Assembly (NCBI RefSeq): GCF_000299035.1
Contig: NZ_JH921517.1
Span: forward strand, 113,317 to 177,316
DNA length: 64,000 nt
Origin: Bacillus bingmayongensis
GTDB taxonomy: Bacteria; Bacillota; Bacilli; Bacillales; Bacillaceae_G
Reading direction: 5' to 3'
The number at the start of each line of letters is the position of its first letter. Position 1 is the first letter of the stretch. Below, one piece after another: positions 1-11,032 of the stretch. The notes beneath the pieces were generated by a model. That model was given only the letters and a program-made list of their open reading frames with translations, was not told the origin of the DNA and did no database searches. The translations under genes were made by a program, and so were the position numbers.

Positions 1-321
1 ATTGAACATGAGGATGAAAAATTCTTAGTGAAATTCCCAGGTGTCGGCAAGAAAACAGCACGCCAAATGATTTTGGATTTAAAAGGGAAATTAGCTGATG
101 TTGTACCAGATGCATTTGTTGATTTATTCTCAGATGTAGAACGTTTCGACGAGAAGAAAGGTTCATCAGCTGAGCTTGATGAAGCGCTTGAAGCACTTCG
201 TGCACTTGGCTATGCAGAAAGAGAAGTAAATCGCGTTGTACCGGAGTTATTAAAAGAATCACTTACGACGGATCAATATATTAAAAAGGCACTTAGTCTT
301 TTACTAAATGGTAAGAGGTGA
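1..321 (+). CDS. ruvA: Holliday junction branch migration protein RuvA (5'-truncated)
   Basis: DNA-binding subunit of the RuvAB branch-migration motor that holds Holliday junctions for RuvB. The reading frame is open from base 1, so the window edge removes the N-terminal OB-fold domain and about 106 C-terminal residues remain. What is visible is the second helix-hairpin-helix (FPGVGKKTA, bases 31-57) and the C-terminal domain III that contacts RuvB ([19 protein letters not shown]). A GTG at 28 is only an internal codon. The stop overlaps the region of the ruvB ribosome site, as usual for the ruvAB operon. Confidence 0.95.
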   Translation: MEHEDEKFLVKFPGVGKKTARQMILDLKGKLADVVPDAFVDLFSDVERFDEKKGSSAELDEALEALRALGYAEREVNRVVPELLKESLTTDQYIKKALSLLLNGKR

Positions 322-326
322 GTAGA

Positions 327-1328
327 ATGGACGAACGTCTCCTCTCAGGAGAATCGGCACATGAAGATGCGGACTTAGAATATTCGTTACGGCCACAGAC
401 GCTCCGTCAGTATATTGGCCAAGATAAGGCAAAGCATAATTTAGAAGTGTTTATTGAAGCGGCGAAAATGCGTGAGGAGACATTGGATCACGTACTATTA
501 TATGGGCCGCCAGGACTTGGTAAAACGACGCTTGCAAATATTATCGCTAATGAAATGGGTGTTAATATTCGAACAACGTCAGGTCCAGCAATCGAGCGTC
601 CAGGGGATTTAGCGGCAGTGTTAACAGCGCTTCAACCTGGTGATGTATTATTTATTGATGAAATTCATCGTCTGCACCGATCAATTGAAGAAGTATTATA
701 CCCGGCAATGGAGGATTTCTGTCTTGATATCGTCATCGGTAAAGGCCCAACGGCGCGTTCTGTACGTCTTGATTTACCTCCATTTACACTAGTTGGTGCA
801 ACAACACGCGCAGGTGCGTTATCAGCGCCGCTTCGTGACCGTTTTGGTGTATTATCACGATTAGAGTATTATACAGTAGACCAACTTTCGGCAATTGTTG
901 AACGTACAGCGGAAGTATTTGAAGTTGAAATAGATTCTTTGGCAGCTTTAGAAATCGCAAGGCGTGCACGCGGTACGCCACGTATCGCAAACCGTTTACT
1001 AAGACGTGTACGTGACTTCGCACAAGTTCGAGGCGATGGAACGATTGCGATGGAAATTACACAAATGGCATTAGAGCTCTTACAAGTAGATAAACTAGGT
1101 CTTGATCATATTGACCATAAGTTACTGCTTGGAATTATTGAAAAGTTCCGTGGAGGTCCAGTTGGATTAGAAACAGTTTCGGCGACAATTGGAGAAGAGT
1201 CTCATACGATTGAAGATGTGTATGAACCATATTTACTCCAAATTGGGTTTTTACAACGAACGCCGAGGGGAAGAATCGTAACGCCACTTGCTTATGAACA
1301 TTTTGGAATGGAGATGCCACAAATATGA
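327..1328 (+). CDS. ruvB: Holliday junction branch migration ATPase RuvB
   Basis: AAA+ motor that pumps DNA through the RuvA-bound Holliday junction. With the ATG at 327 the protein has 333 residues, the family's usual size; a GTG nine bases upstream is in frame but lies inside the ribosome site AGAGGTG (315-320), so ATG is preferred. Walker [10 protein letters not shown] is at residues 60-68, Walker [11 protein letters not shown] around 107-116, sensor GATTRAG follows, and the C-terminal winged helix ends in [13 protein letters not shown]. It starts six bases after the ruvA stop. Confidence 0.97.
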   Translation: MDERLLSGESAHEDADLEYSLRPQTLRQYIGQDKAKHNLEVFIEAAKMREETLDHVLLYGPPGLGKTTLANIIANEMGVNIRTTSGPAIERPGDLAAVLTALQPGDVLFIDEIHRLHRSIEEVLYPAMEDFCLDIVIGKGPTARSVRLDLPPFTLVGATTRAGALSAPLRDRFGVLSRLEYYTVDQLSAIVERTAEVFEVEIDSLAALEIARRARGTPRIANRLLRRVRDFAQVRGDGTIAMEITQMALELLQVDKLGLDHIDHKLLLGIIEKFRGGPVGLETVSATIGEESHTIEDVYEPYLLQIGFLQRTPRGRIVTPLAYEHFGMEMPQI

Positions 1329-1525
1329 CGGATATGCCAAAGCTGCTTATTACAGCTGGTATTCTTCTCATTGTCGTTGGATTAGCTTGGAAGTTCATAG
1401 GGAGACTTCCAGGCGATATTTTTGTGAAAAAAGGAAACGTTACCTTTTATTTTCCGATCATTACATGTATTGTGTTAAGTATTGTATTATCTTTTATTAT
1501 GTATATAATAAATCGATTTAAATAG
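1325..1525 (+). CDS. DUF2905 family small membrane protein
   Basis: A 66-residue protein with two hydrophobic segments (about residues 6-24 and 42-62) separated by a short polar stretch containing GRLPGDI and VKKGN, the pattern of DUF2905. Function unknown. Its ATG overlaps the ruvB stop codon by four bases, so it is translationally coupled to ruvB. B. subtilis has a comparable small gene between ruvB and queA. The family call rests on motif recall. Confidence 0.85.
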   Translation: MTDMPKLLITAGILLIVVGLAWKFIGRLPGDIFVKKGNVTFYFPIITCIVLSIVLSFIMYIINRFK

Positions 1526-1543
1526 AAATAGGTGGATACAGTT

Positions 1544-3750
<2,207 letters not shown>

Positions 3751-3777
3751 TACATAATTTAAAAGGAGGAACAAAAG

Positions 3778-4038
3778 ATGAATCCAGGTATGATGAATAT
3801 TGTCATGATTGTTGCGATGTTTGCGATTTTCTATTTCTTATTAATTCGCCCACAGCAAAAGCGTCAAAAGGCAGTAGCTCAAATGCAAAGTGAACTACAA
3901 AAAGGTGACGCTATCGTAACAATCGGTGGCTTACACGGTACAATTGAATCAGTAGATGACACTACGATTGTAATTAAATCTGGTGGTTCACACTTAACAT
4001 TCGATCGCAATGCGATTCGTGAAGTTGTGAAGAAGTAA
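3778..4038 (+). CDS. yajC: Preprotein translocase accessory subunit YajC
   Basis: Small membrane protein that associates with SecDF at the Sec translocon. 86 residues: one N-terminal transmembrane helix (about 5-22) followed by the signature LLIRPQQKRQKA and a cytoplasmic tail with GDAIVTIGGLHGTIESV. An AAAGGAGG ribosome site (3762-3769) precedes the ATG. Last gene of the ruvAB-queA-tgt unit; a strong terminator follows six bases after the stop. As usual in Bacillus, yajC is separate from secDF, which lies 3.6 kb downstream. Confidence 0.95.
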   Translation: MNPGMMNIVMIVAMFAIFYFLLIRPQQKRQKAVAQMQSELQKGDAIVTIGGLHGTIESVDDTTIVIKSGGSHLTFDRNAIREVVKK

Positions 4039-4043
4039 TAGTC

Positions 4044-4073
4044 AAAAGCCCTGCTTAATAGCAGGGCTTTTTT
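4044..4073. terminator. Bidirectional intrinsic terminator, yajC / TIGR04086
   Basis: Stem GCCCTGC/GCAGGGC with loop TTAATA, flanked by A4 on the left and T6 on the right. The flanks let it stop yajC on the plus strand and the convergent membrane-protein gene on the minus strand. Confidence 0.9.
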
Positions 4074-4455
4074 AATTCGAGCGTTTCGTCATGTTAACGC
4101 CGAATATACCACCAATTGTACTTGCCCCCATTAACGCAAGTTGATAGAGAAGTTGTGAGTTGGAGAGAGCGTGTGAGAAGCCTAAGTAGCTAACGAGAAA
4201 AACAAGAATTGTAAAGGTGAGTCCGGTTGTGAAGCCGACTAACCATCCTCTTCCTTGTGCCTTTTTACCAGCGATAAAACCAGAGATGAGAGCAGAGAGA
4301 ATCGCAAATATGAAAAGAGTGATTGCTAATGTTCCTTCATTAATGTTTGTGAATTTTAATAAAAGCGCAATCACCATGCTTGTAACAGAGGCAAGTATTA
4401 ATAAAGTGATAATGCCAAAGCCGATTGCCGTAGATAATTTTTTTGTTCCATCCAT
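4072..4455 (-). CDS. TIGR04086 family membrane protein (YrzE-like)
   Basis: 127-residue integral membrane protein with four predicted hydrophobic helices and a GKKAQGRGWLVGF loop between helices 2 and 3. Function is unknown; the family is known from Bacillus, and B. subtilis YrzE sits in the same place between yajC and yrbG. Start ATG is preceded on the minus strand by an AAAGGAGG-type site. Convergent with yajC, divergent from yrbG. Confidence 0.8.
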   Translation of the reverse strand: MDGTKKLSTAIGFGIITLLILASVTSMVIALLLKFTNINEGTLAITLFIFAILSALISGFIAGKKAQGRGWLVGFTTGLTFTILVFLVSYLGFSHALSNSQLLYQLALMGASTIGGIFGVNMTKRSN

Positions 4456-4569
4456 GGGACATTCCTCCTTTTTAATACAAACATATTTTCATTTCTTGTA
4501 AGTTAGACTAGTTTCTTTTTTGCTGGTTAAACTACACCTTAGAAGAAATGTGTAGAAAGGGGATTAAAG

Positions 4570-5214
4570 ATGGAACTATGGGGAATTGCTCTACGAACAG
4601 TGTTACTGTATTTTATTATGCTAATTATTTTTCGTGTTATGGGAAAGCGCGAAATCGGAGAACTAAGTATCTTAGACTTAGTTGTCTTCATTATGTTAGG
4701 AGAACTTGCTGTATTAGGGATTATAGATGCTGATCGTCCTATGTGGGATCAAATTGTTCCTATGGTAGTAATTGTAGTGATCCAGATTGTATTAGCATAT
4801 GCTTCTCTCAAAAGTGGAAGGATACGACATTTAATCGATGGTGAACCAGCCATTATTGTTCGGAAGGGGAAAATTGATGAGAAACAAATGCGAAAGCAAC
4901 GTTATAACATGGACGATTTATTAATGCAGTTAAGAGAAGGAGGAGTTGGTGATATCCGTGATGTCGAATATGCTATTTTAGAAGCTTCAGGAAAACTGTC
5001 TGTATTTCATAAACCAAATAAGGATAATACGTTAGTTTTTTCATTTCCTCTTATTATTGATGGAGAAATTCAACATTCACATTTACAGATGATTGACCAA
5101 ACAGGTGAATGGCTTGTGGAAAAGTTGAAAAACATAGGGTATAAAGATGTAACGGAGATTTTATATTGTAGCTTTCAAAATGGAGAGTTTTTTGTGGATT
5201 TGAAAGATAAGTAA
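4570..5214 (+). CDS. yrbG: DUF421 / YetF-type membrane protein YrbG
   Basis: 214 residues: three transmembrane helices in the first 80 residues, then a soluble C-terminal domain of the YetF/DUF421 kind, recognised from FRVMGKREIGELSILDLVVFIMLGELAVL and the GEPAIIVRKGKID / LREGGVGDIRDVEYAILE blocks. Molecular function unknown. AAAGGGGAT precedes the ATG. Located divergently from the TIGR04086 gene and convergently with spoVB, as in B. subtilis. Confidence 0.88.
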   Translation: MELWGIALRTVLLYFIMLIIFRVMGKREIGELSILDLVVFIMLGELAVLGIIDADRPMWDQIVPMVVIVVIQIVLAYASLKSGRIRHLIDGEPAIIVRKGKIDEKQMRKQRYNMDDLLMQLREGGVGDIRDVEYAILEASGKLSVFHKPNKDNTLVFSFPLIIDGEIQHSHLQMIDQTGEWLVEKLKNIGYKDVTEILYCSFQNGEFFVDLKDK

Positions 5215-5250
5215 GAAGCTTACCGTTAAAAAAGTAAGCTTCTTATTTGT
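5212..5250 (+). terminator. Terminator after yrbG
   Basis: Stem AGAAGCTTAC / GTAAGCTTCT with an A-rich loop, immediately after the yrbG stop and followed by TATTTGT. The U-tract is imperfect but the stem is 10 bp and exact. Confidence 0.75.
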
Positions 5251-5254
5251 ATAG

Positions 5255-6814
5255 TTATTTCAAAAATGATAGTTTCCTGATGATCGGGAGACGCCGTAAT
5301 TCGTCTTTACGAATGAGTTTGAAAATGAGAAGAAGCAGTGTATAAAGGATAGTAGTTAAGGTGATTTCCCATAATGTTTGCATGCCAAGTGAATGTGAAA
5401 AAACGATATATTTATGAAGATAGAATCCAAAAGCTCCTGCAACGGCAATCGCAATTCCACCGAAAATATAATCTCTTATATAAATCGTGAACGTAATTTT
5501 TTTTAAGATTGTGGCGTAGTGAAGGAACGTTACAGTCACAATATTAGCGGCGATTGCAAGTGCAACCCCCATCATTTGAAATTCCGGACGTGAAGCTAAT
5601 GCGAAAATAACGAGCAGTTTTACAATGGCTCCGATAAATGTGTTCATCATCGCGGCACGTGCCAAGTTTAAAGCTTGTAAAACAGATGTAAGAGGACTTT
5701 GGAAGTAGTGAAATAAAAAGCAAGGTGCAAGTAATTGAATGAATGCAGTTGCACTATCCGAACCGTACATGAGAGTTAAAACAGGTGAGGCAAATACATA
5801 AAGAATAACGACTGACCAGCCTCCAGTAATTAAAGAAATACGAAGTGCTTGTTGCAAGCGATGTTCCACTAATTGATGCTGTTTTTTTGCCATTGCTTCA
5901 CTAATGGATGGTACGAGTGCTGTAGAAAGAGCATATGTAATAAAGGCTGGTAGTGATAAGAGAGGAAACGCATAGCCATTTAATATGCCGTATTGCTGCG
6001 TAGCAACTGAAGCAGCGACACCAGCTATCGCTAAGCTTTGCATAACGACAATTGGTTCAAAAAAATAAGAAACCGATCCAATTAAGCGACTCCCTGTAGT
6101 TGGAAGTGCAATTTCCATAAGTGAATGAAAAGTGTGTTTACTTTCTTTAACAGTACTTAGAAAATCAGTTCGTATGGAAAGATGTTTTTCACGCTGGAAT
6201 AAAGTGAGTAAAAATAATAAAGAAGCGACTTCCCCAAGAACAGCTGATAGCATTGCGCCTGCAGCGGCGTATTCAACACCGTAAGGTAAAAATAGACGAA
6301 TACATATGGCAATAATGGTAATGCGGACAACTTGTTCTAACACTTGTGCATATGCACTCGGTTTCATATTTTGTTTTCCTTGGAAATAACCACGTAAAAC
6401 AGATGAAACCGCAATAACAGGAACGACAGGTAAAATGGCCATTAGTGGATAGTACGTTCTTTTATCCGTTAGTAATGTTTCAGCTAAAATAGGGGTTAGA
6501 AGCATGATTGCGATTGTTAAGATAATACTAATAACGGATGTAACAGCTAATGATACTGTTAATATTTTCTTTACTTTTTGTTTGTCATTTACTGCTTCCG
6601 CCTCTGCGACGAATTTTGCAATAGCAACAGGAAGCCCGATTTGTGTTAACGTAATTGCTAAAATAAAGGTGGGGACAGCCATCATATAAAGACCTACGCC
6701 TTCTTCTCCTAAAATACGTGCCATTACAATTCGATTTATGAACCCGAGAATTTTTGTAATAAAACCAGCTAGCATTAAAATAAATGCACCTCGTAAAAAG
6801 CTTTGTCTCGTCAT
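5255..6814 (-). CDS. spoVB: Stage V sporulation protein B, polysaccharide/lipid II-type flippase
   Basis: 519-residue polytopic protein of the MOP flippase superfamily with about 14 hydrophobic helices. It opens with SFLRGAFILMLAGFITKILGFINRIVMARILGEEGVGLYMM, the classic SpoVB/MurJ-like N-terminus, and has the PLLSLPAFITYALSTALVPSISEA helix pair. SpoVB is needed for spore cortex peptidoglycan, and flipping of a cortex precursor is the family inference. A candidate sigma-E type promoter lies upstream on the minus strand (6858-6888). Confidence 0.93.
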   Translation of the reverse strand: MTRQSFLRGAFILMLAGFITKILGFINRIVMARILGEEGVGLYMMAVPTFILAITLTQIGLPVAIAKFVAEAEAVNDKQKVKKILTVSLAVTSVISIILTIAIMLLTPILAETLLTDKRTYYPLMAILPVVPVIAVSSVLRGYFQGKQNMKPSAYAQVLEQVVRITIIAICIRLFLPYGVEYAAAGAMLSAVLGEVASLLFLLTLFQREKHLSIRTDFLSTVKESKHTFHSLMEIALPTTGSRLIGSVSYFFEPIVVMQSLAIAGVAASVATQQYGILNGYAFPLLSLPAFITYALSTALVPSISEAMAKKQHQLVEHRLQQALRISLITGGWSVVILYVFASPVLTLMYGSDSATAFIQLLAPCFLFHYFQSPLTSVLQALNLARAAMMNTFIGAIVKLLVIFALASRPEFQMMGVALAIAANIVTVTFLHYATILKKITFTIYIRDYIFGGIAIAVAGAFGFYLHKYIVFSHSLGMQTLWEITLTTILYTLLLLIFKLIRKDELRRLPIIRKLSFLK

Positions 6815-6857
6815 GGTCTTCTCCTACCTTCTCAAAATCAGTGGAATGATTTACAAT

Positions 6858-6888
6858 AATTTATATGCACGTATGAGACAAGAATGAC
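6858..6888 (-). promoter_or_regulatory. Candidate sigma-E-like promoter of spoVB
   Basis: Reading the minus strand, GTCATTCT (6881-6888) is followed after 13 bases by CATATAAATT (6858-6867), resembling the mother-cell sigma-E -10 (CATAnAnT). B. subtilis spoVB is sigma-E controlled. The -35 match is poor, so this is tentative. Confidence 0.3.
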
Positions 6889-6952
6889 AAGCATTTAAGA
6901 AGAGGCGCTTATAAAGAAAAACTTTTAGGGGAAAGGGCAGAGCGATGAAAAC

Positions 6953-6996
6953 TCTTAAAGGCAGTTATTGCTGTCCATTAGAGCGGGATGAAAAAC
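6953..6996 (+). repeat. Degenerate copy of an interspersed repeat (short form)
   Basis: The segment holding GGCAGTTAT, GCTGTCC, ATTAGAGCGGGATGAAAA matches the outer ends of the longer elements at 28831-28908 and 37413-37565 (GGGCAGTTATCC ... CCGTTAATGCGGGATAAAA) but lacks their central hairpin. It lies in the spoVB-comN gap, close to the comN ribosome site. Confidence 0.5.
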
Positions 6997-7032
6997 GACT
7001 TTTCGTGCTGAAATAAAAAGGAGATGTGATGT

Positions 7033-7317
7033 ATGATTGAAAAAGAAGATTTGGTAGAAGCTTACCGCGGACAGTTACAAGTCGTTTTAGAAAGCAAAGT
7101 AGAAGAATTTCAAATGATTGGCTATGACCGAGTGACGACCGAGGATATTTGGAAATGTTTAAAAAGCAAAAAGTGGAAAAAGGTAGCGAGTGACGTTAGA
7201 TTGTATGAGCTTGTGAATGATGTGCTAACATTAACAGCAAATGAGTACATGACATACTTAACAGTAGAAGCATATCAAGAACCACTTTGGTCATTTGAAG
7301 AATATGAAAATAAATAA
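7033..7317 (+). CDS. comN: Post-transcriptional regulator ComN
   Basis: 94-residue soluble helical protein. Sequence style (VEAYRGQLQVVLESKVEEFQMIGYDRVTTEDIWKCLKSKKWKK) and position between spoVB and secDF match ComN (YrzD) of B. subtilis, which controls the comE operon post-transcriptionally and localises with DivIVA. Starts with an ATG after AAAAGGAGATG. The identification is by recall and synteny, and the role here is inferred. Confidence 0.85.
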   Translation: MIEKEDLVEAYRGQLQVVLESKVEEFQMIGYDRVTTEDIWKCLKSKKWKKVASDVRLYELVNDVLTLTANEYMTYLTVEAYQEPLWSFEEYENK

Positions 7318-7327
7318 CCGGCTGTAA

Positions 7328-7356
7328 TTGGTTTGTTCTTCCTTTTGCAGTATAAT
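7328..7356 (+). promoter_or_regulatory. Sigma-A promoter for the secDF leader
   Basis: TTGGTT (7328-7333), a 17-base spacer and a perfect TATAAT (7351-7356). It predicts a start near 7363 and a leader of about 310 nt before the secDF ATG. Confidence 0.6.
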
Positions 7357-7362
7357 GATAGG

Positions 7363-7675
7363 TATTGATAAAGAGGAATGTTATATGTCAGAGATTTTAA
7401 GTAAAGGAGGTAGAAAGCAGAAGTCATACTAATTTGTAGTAAGATATAGGGTGTTTGTGCGTCTAAGACGTAGAACTGAGGTTTTACCTATATGACTAGT
7501 AGCATACTAGTAACAAAATGCTAAAAATTCACAGAAAGGAAGCCTACTAACTAGACAAACGCATAAATGTAGAGGAATGCCTGTGAATAAACAGAAATGA
7601 TTGTTACAGGAAATTGTCTAGCGTAAATGAATGATGTGATTTGTTTATGGTTTTAGTAGCAGAAAGAAGGTACAT
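7363..7675 (+). promoter_or_regulatory. Long structured 5' leader of secDF with a 15-codon ORF
   Basis: About 310 nt without a conventional gene. It holds a 15-codon ORF at 7385-7432 (MSEILSKGGRKQKSY) behind AGAGGA, with a strong internal AAAGGAGGT at 7404-7412 that has no start codon at the right distance. Exact inverted repeats follow: 7444-7450 with 7487-7493; 7495-7500 with 7506-7511; 7527-7534 (ATTCACAG) with 7581-7588 (CTGTGAAT); 7551-7558 (CTAGACAA) with 7614-7621 (TTGTCTAG); and 7580-7584 with 7606-7610. The third and fourth helices interleave, meaning a pseudoknot or mutually exclusive folds. I do not recognise a known riboswitch class. Confidence 0.5.
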
Positions 7676-9940
7676 ATGGCAAAGCGTAGTACTAGAATCG
7701 TCGCGTTCTTTCTCATCGTTTTACTAATCGGTGGAATTATTGGTGCGACGGGCAAGAACATAACAAAAGGAATTAGTCTTGGACTAGACCTTCGTGGTGG
7801 CTTTGAAATTTTATATGAAGTAAAGCCAGCGAAAAAGGGTGATAAAATTGATCGAGACGCACTTGTAAGTACAGTAGGTGCTCTTGAAAATCGTGTGAAT
7901 GTTCTCGGTGTAAGTGAGCCGAACATTCAAATTGAAGGAGAAGATCGAATTCGTGTACAGCTTGCTGGCGTAAAAGATCAGCAAAAAGCACGTGAAATTT
8001 TATCTACTCAAGCGAAATTAACATTCCGTGATGTGAATGATAACCTTCTCATGGACGGAACAGATTTAAAAGGCGGGGGAGCGAAGCAAACGTTTGATGA
8101 TCAAGGTCGACCAAGCGTTGGACTTACATTAAAAAGTGCTGAAAAATTCCGCGAAGTAACTGAAAAAATATCTAAAATGCCGCCACCAACAAATTTAATG
8201 GTGATTTGGCTTGATTTTGAAGAAGGTAAAGATTCTTATAAAGCAGAATCTGCAAAACCTAATCCGAAATTTTTATCAGCAGCAACAGTAAACCAAGTAT
8301 TTAACCAAGCGGAAGTATCCATCGTTGGAGGAAACTTTACTGTTGAAAGTGCGAAGCAGCTTTCAGACTTATTAAACGCTGGTGCGCTTCCTGTTGATTT
8401 AAAAGAAATGTATTCAACATCTGTTGGAGCAAAATTTGGTCAACAAGCATTAGAGCAAACGATTTTCGCTAGTGTAATCGGTATTGCTATAATCTTCTTA
8501 TTTATGCTTGTATTCTACCGCTTGCCAGGACTTGTAGCGGTTATCATGTTAGGTTTATATATTTTCGTAACATTGCTTGTCTTTAACTGGATGCATGCAG
8601 TCCTTACGTTACCGGGGATTGCGGCGTTAGTGCTCGGGGTTGGTATCGCGGTTGACGCGAATATTATTACGTATGAGCGACTCAAGGAAGAATTGCGAAT
8701 TGGTAAGTCCATGATGTCTGCATATCGCGCGGGTAATCACCGTTCGTTAGCAACGATTTTAGATGCGAACATTACAACAATTGCAGCGGCTGGTGTGTTA
8801 TTCGTTTATGGTAATAGCTCTGTAAAAGGATTTGCGACAAGTTTAATTGTCAGTATTTTAGTCGGTTTTATTACGAACGTATTCGGTACTCGTTTCTTAC
8901 TTGGATTACTTGTAAAAAGCCGTTACTTCGATAAGAAAATGTCTTACTTTGGTGTGAAACAGAAAGAAATTCTTCCGTTGTCAAAAGGTGTAGAGCATGC
9001 ACCAACTAGATTTGATCGTATTAACTTTGTGAATATTGGGCATAAGTTCTTCTTATTCTCGATTGTGGTTGTAATCGCTGGAGCGATTATATTACCGATT
9101 TTCAAGCTGAATCTTGGAATTGATTTTGAAAGTGGTACACGTATTGACTTGCAATCTAAACAAGCGATTAGTGTTTCACAAGTGCACAAAGATTTACAAG
9201 AGCTAAAAATTGATGTAAAAGAAGAAGATATTGTACCAACTGGAGATGACAATAAAGGATTTGCTGTTCGTACGTTAGGCGTTTTATCAAAAGATGAAAT
9301 TTCGAAAGCAAAAACATTCTTCCACGATAAATATGGGACAGATCCAAATATAAGTACAGTTTCTCCAACAATCGGGAAAGAGATTGCACGAAATGCATTT
9401 ATCGCAGTTATGATTGCCTCAGCGGTTATCGTTTTATATGTAAGTATTCGTTTCCGTTTCACATATGCGTTATCTGCTGTAATCGCATTGTTACATGATG
9501 CATTCGTTATGATTGTTGTGTTCAGTATCTTCCAATTGGAAGTAGATTTAACGTTTATTGCGGCGGTATTAACAATCATTGGTTATTCGATTAATGACTC
9601 GATTGTTACATTTGACCGAAACCGTGAGCTATACAAACAGAAAAAACGAATTCGCGACTCGAAAGATTTGGAAGAAATTGTAAACTCGAGTATTCGTCAA
9701 ACAATTGGTCGTTCTATAAATACAGTTCTAACGGTGTTGTTCCCAGTTATTGCGCTGCTTATTTTCGGTAGTGAATCACTGCGAAACTTCTCACTTGCAT
9801 TAATGGTTGGACTAGTTGTAGGTACGTACTCTTCTATCTTCGTTGCTTCTCAAATCTGGCTAATGCTTGAAAATCGCCGATTGAAAAAAGGAAAAGGTAC
9901 GAAAAGAGAAAATACAGAAGTATCTGAACCACAAGTGTAA
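7676..9940 (+). CDS. secDF: Protein translocase subunit SecDF (fused)
   Basis: Proton-driven Sec accessory that helps pull exported proteins out of the translocon. 754 residues, SecD and SecF fused as in other Bacillus, giving 12 transmembrane helices. SecD half: N-terminal helix, GLDLRGGFEILYEV, a large external domain, then the helix block with GVGIAVDANIITYERLKEEL. SecF half: starts near residue 440, GIDFESGTRIDL, and IGYSINDSIVTFDRNRE. ATG follows AGAAGG. Preceded by an unusual leader and followed by a clear terminator, so it is monocistronic. Confidence 0.97.
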   Translation: MAKRSTRIVAFFLIVLLIGGIIGATGKNITKGISLGLDLRGGFEILYEVKPAKKGDKIDRDALVSTVGALENRVNVLGVSEPNIQIEGEDRIRVQLAGVKDQQKAREILSTQAKLTFRDVNDNLLMDGTDLKGGGAKQTFDDQGRPSVGLTLKSAEKFREVTEKISKMPPPTNLMVIWLDFEEGKDSYKAESAKPNPKFLSAATVNQVFNQAEVSIVGGNFTVESAKQLSDLLNAGALPVDLKEMYSTSVGAKFGQQALEQTIFASVIGIAIIFLFMLVFYRLPGLVAVIMLGLYIFVTLLVFNWMHAVLTLPGIAALVLGVGIAVDANIITYERLKEELRIGKSMMSAYRAGNHRSLATILDANITTIAAAGVLFVYGNSSVKGFATSLIVSILVGFITNVFGTRFLLGLLVKSRYFDKKMSYFGVKQKEILPLSKGVEHAPTRFDRINFVNIGHKFFLFSIVVVIAGAIILPIFKLNLGIDFESGTRIDLQSKQAISVSQVHKDLQELKIDVKEEDIVPTGDDNKGFAVRTLGVLSKDEISKAKTFFHDKYGTDPNISTVSPTIGKEIARNAFIAVMIASAVIVLYVSIRFRFTYALSAVIALLHDAFVMIVVFSIFQLEVDLTFIAAVLTIIGYSINDSIVTFDRNRELYKQKKRIRDSKDLEEIVNSSIRQTIGRSINTVLTVLFPVIALLIFGSESLRNFSLALMVGLVVGTYSSIFVASQIWLMLENRRLKKGKGTKRENTEVSEPQV

Positions 9941-9955
9941 AAATTAAGACGAAAA

Positions 9956-9985
9956 GATGATGCCTCTTTAGAGGCATCTCTTTTT
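9956..9985 (+). terminator. Terminator after secDF
   Basis: GATGCCTC / GAGGCATC stem with TTTA loop, then CTTTTTT. Confidence 0.9.
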
Positions 9986-10073
9986 TCGTTTGCGGATACA
10001 CTAAAGTGACACTTTCTTTACTGGTTTTTGCTAAAGGTTAGTAGAGCCAATCTCGAGGAGGACTGGAGGGAAG

Positions 10074-10103
10074 TGGTAGTTCTACCATTATTTTTGCTAC
10101 AAT
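10074..10103 (+). promoter_or_regulatory. Palindrome and -10 box ahead of the CDF transporter
   Basis: TGGTAGTTCTACCA (10074-10087) is a palindrome with perfect 6-base arms. It ends ten bases before a TACAAT -10-like box (10098-10103), where a repressor could block polymerase. No convincing -35 is visible. Metal-responsive control is a guess from the downstream gene. Confidence 0.35.
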
Positions 10104-10138
10104 AAAAAGGTAGTTTGAGAAAAGAAGGGATTTCGTTT

Positions 10139-11032
10139 ATGGAAAAAAATGAACGTTTTAAACAGGCGGAGTTTGGTGCCATTGTTGGAATCGTTGGTAA
10201 TATTGTATTAGCGGTTATAAAGGCGGTAATTGGATATATTGGGAACAGTAAGGCGCTTTTGGCAGATGCGGTTCATTCAGGTTCTGATGTGATTGGCTCA
10301 TTAGCTGTGTTTTTCGGGTTACGTGCAGCAAAGCAACCACCCGATGAGGATCATCCTTATGGACATGGAAAAGCGGAATCGATTTCAGCGATTATTGTCG
10401 CAGTTTTGCTATTTATTGTAGGGATTGAAATTGCGATTTCTTCTATAAAGGCTTTTACACAAGAGCTTGAACCACCAAAGGGAATTACGATTTATGCGGT
10501 TATTCTTTCTATCGTGGTGAAAGAAGGAATGTTTCGGTATAAGTATCGATTAGGGAAACGGGTAAACAGTGATGCAATTATTGCAAATGCATATGAGCAC
10601 CGTTCGGATGTATTCTCTTCAATTGCAGCTTTAATCGGGATTTGTGCAGCAATTATTGGAAATAAACTAGGTTTAGAGTGGCTTGTGTATGCCGATCCGG
10701 TTGCGGGATTGTTTGTTTCACTTCTTGTTGTGAAGATGGCCTGGAGCATTGGCGGAGAATCAATTCATACCACACTTGATCATGTCCTTCATGAAGAAGA
10801 TGTCATTCCGTTAAGAGAATCCGTTCTTCAGGTAGAGGGTGTTAAAAAAATTGGTTCCCTATATGCGAGAGAACATGGTCATTATGTCATTGTTGATATT
10901 AAAGTGTCTGTTGATCCATATATCACAGTAGAAGAGGGACATCGCATTGGGAAGCATGTAAAAGAGGTGTTGATGCAGCAAGATAACGTACAAAATGTTT
11001 TTGTGCATATTAATCCGTATTCTCCGGATTAA
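10139..11032 (+). CDS. Cation diffusion facilitator family transporter
   Basis: 297-residue divalent-metal/proton antiporter of the CDF family. Six transmembrane helices are followed by a cytoplasmic C-terminal domain with the histidine-bearing IHTTLDHVLHE and HGHYVIVDIKVSVDP blocks. Helix 2 carries ADAVHSGSDVIGS and the loop HPYGHGKAES, the metal-site signature. The ATG at 10139 has AGAAGGGA at a good distance; the in-frame TTG at 10115 precedes that site and is unlikely. The substrate (Zn, Mn, Fe or Co) cannot be set from sequence. It sits between secDF and recJ, where I recall no such gene in B. subtilis. Confidence 0.9.
   Translation: MEKNERFKQAEFGAIVGIVGNIVLAVIKAVIGYIGNSKALLADAVHSGSDVIGSLAVFFGLRAAKQPPDEDHPYGHGKAESISAIIVAVLLFIVGIEIAISSIKAFTQELEPPKGITIYAVILSIVVKEGMFRYKYRLGKRVNSDAIIANAYEHRSDVFSSIAALIGICAAIIGNKLGLEWLVYADPVAGLFVSLLVVKMAWSIGGESIHTTLDHVLHEEDVIPLRESVLQVEGVKKIGSLYAREHGHYVIVDIKVSVDPYITVEEGHRIGKHVKEVLMQQDNVQNVFVHINPYSPD

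Noticed and set aside
8944-9579. 211-codon minus-strand frame inside secDF
   Set aside because: Shadow of secDF codon usage; product is Ile/Thr/Ser-rich with no domain.
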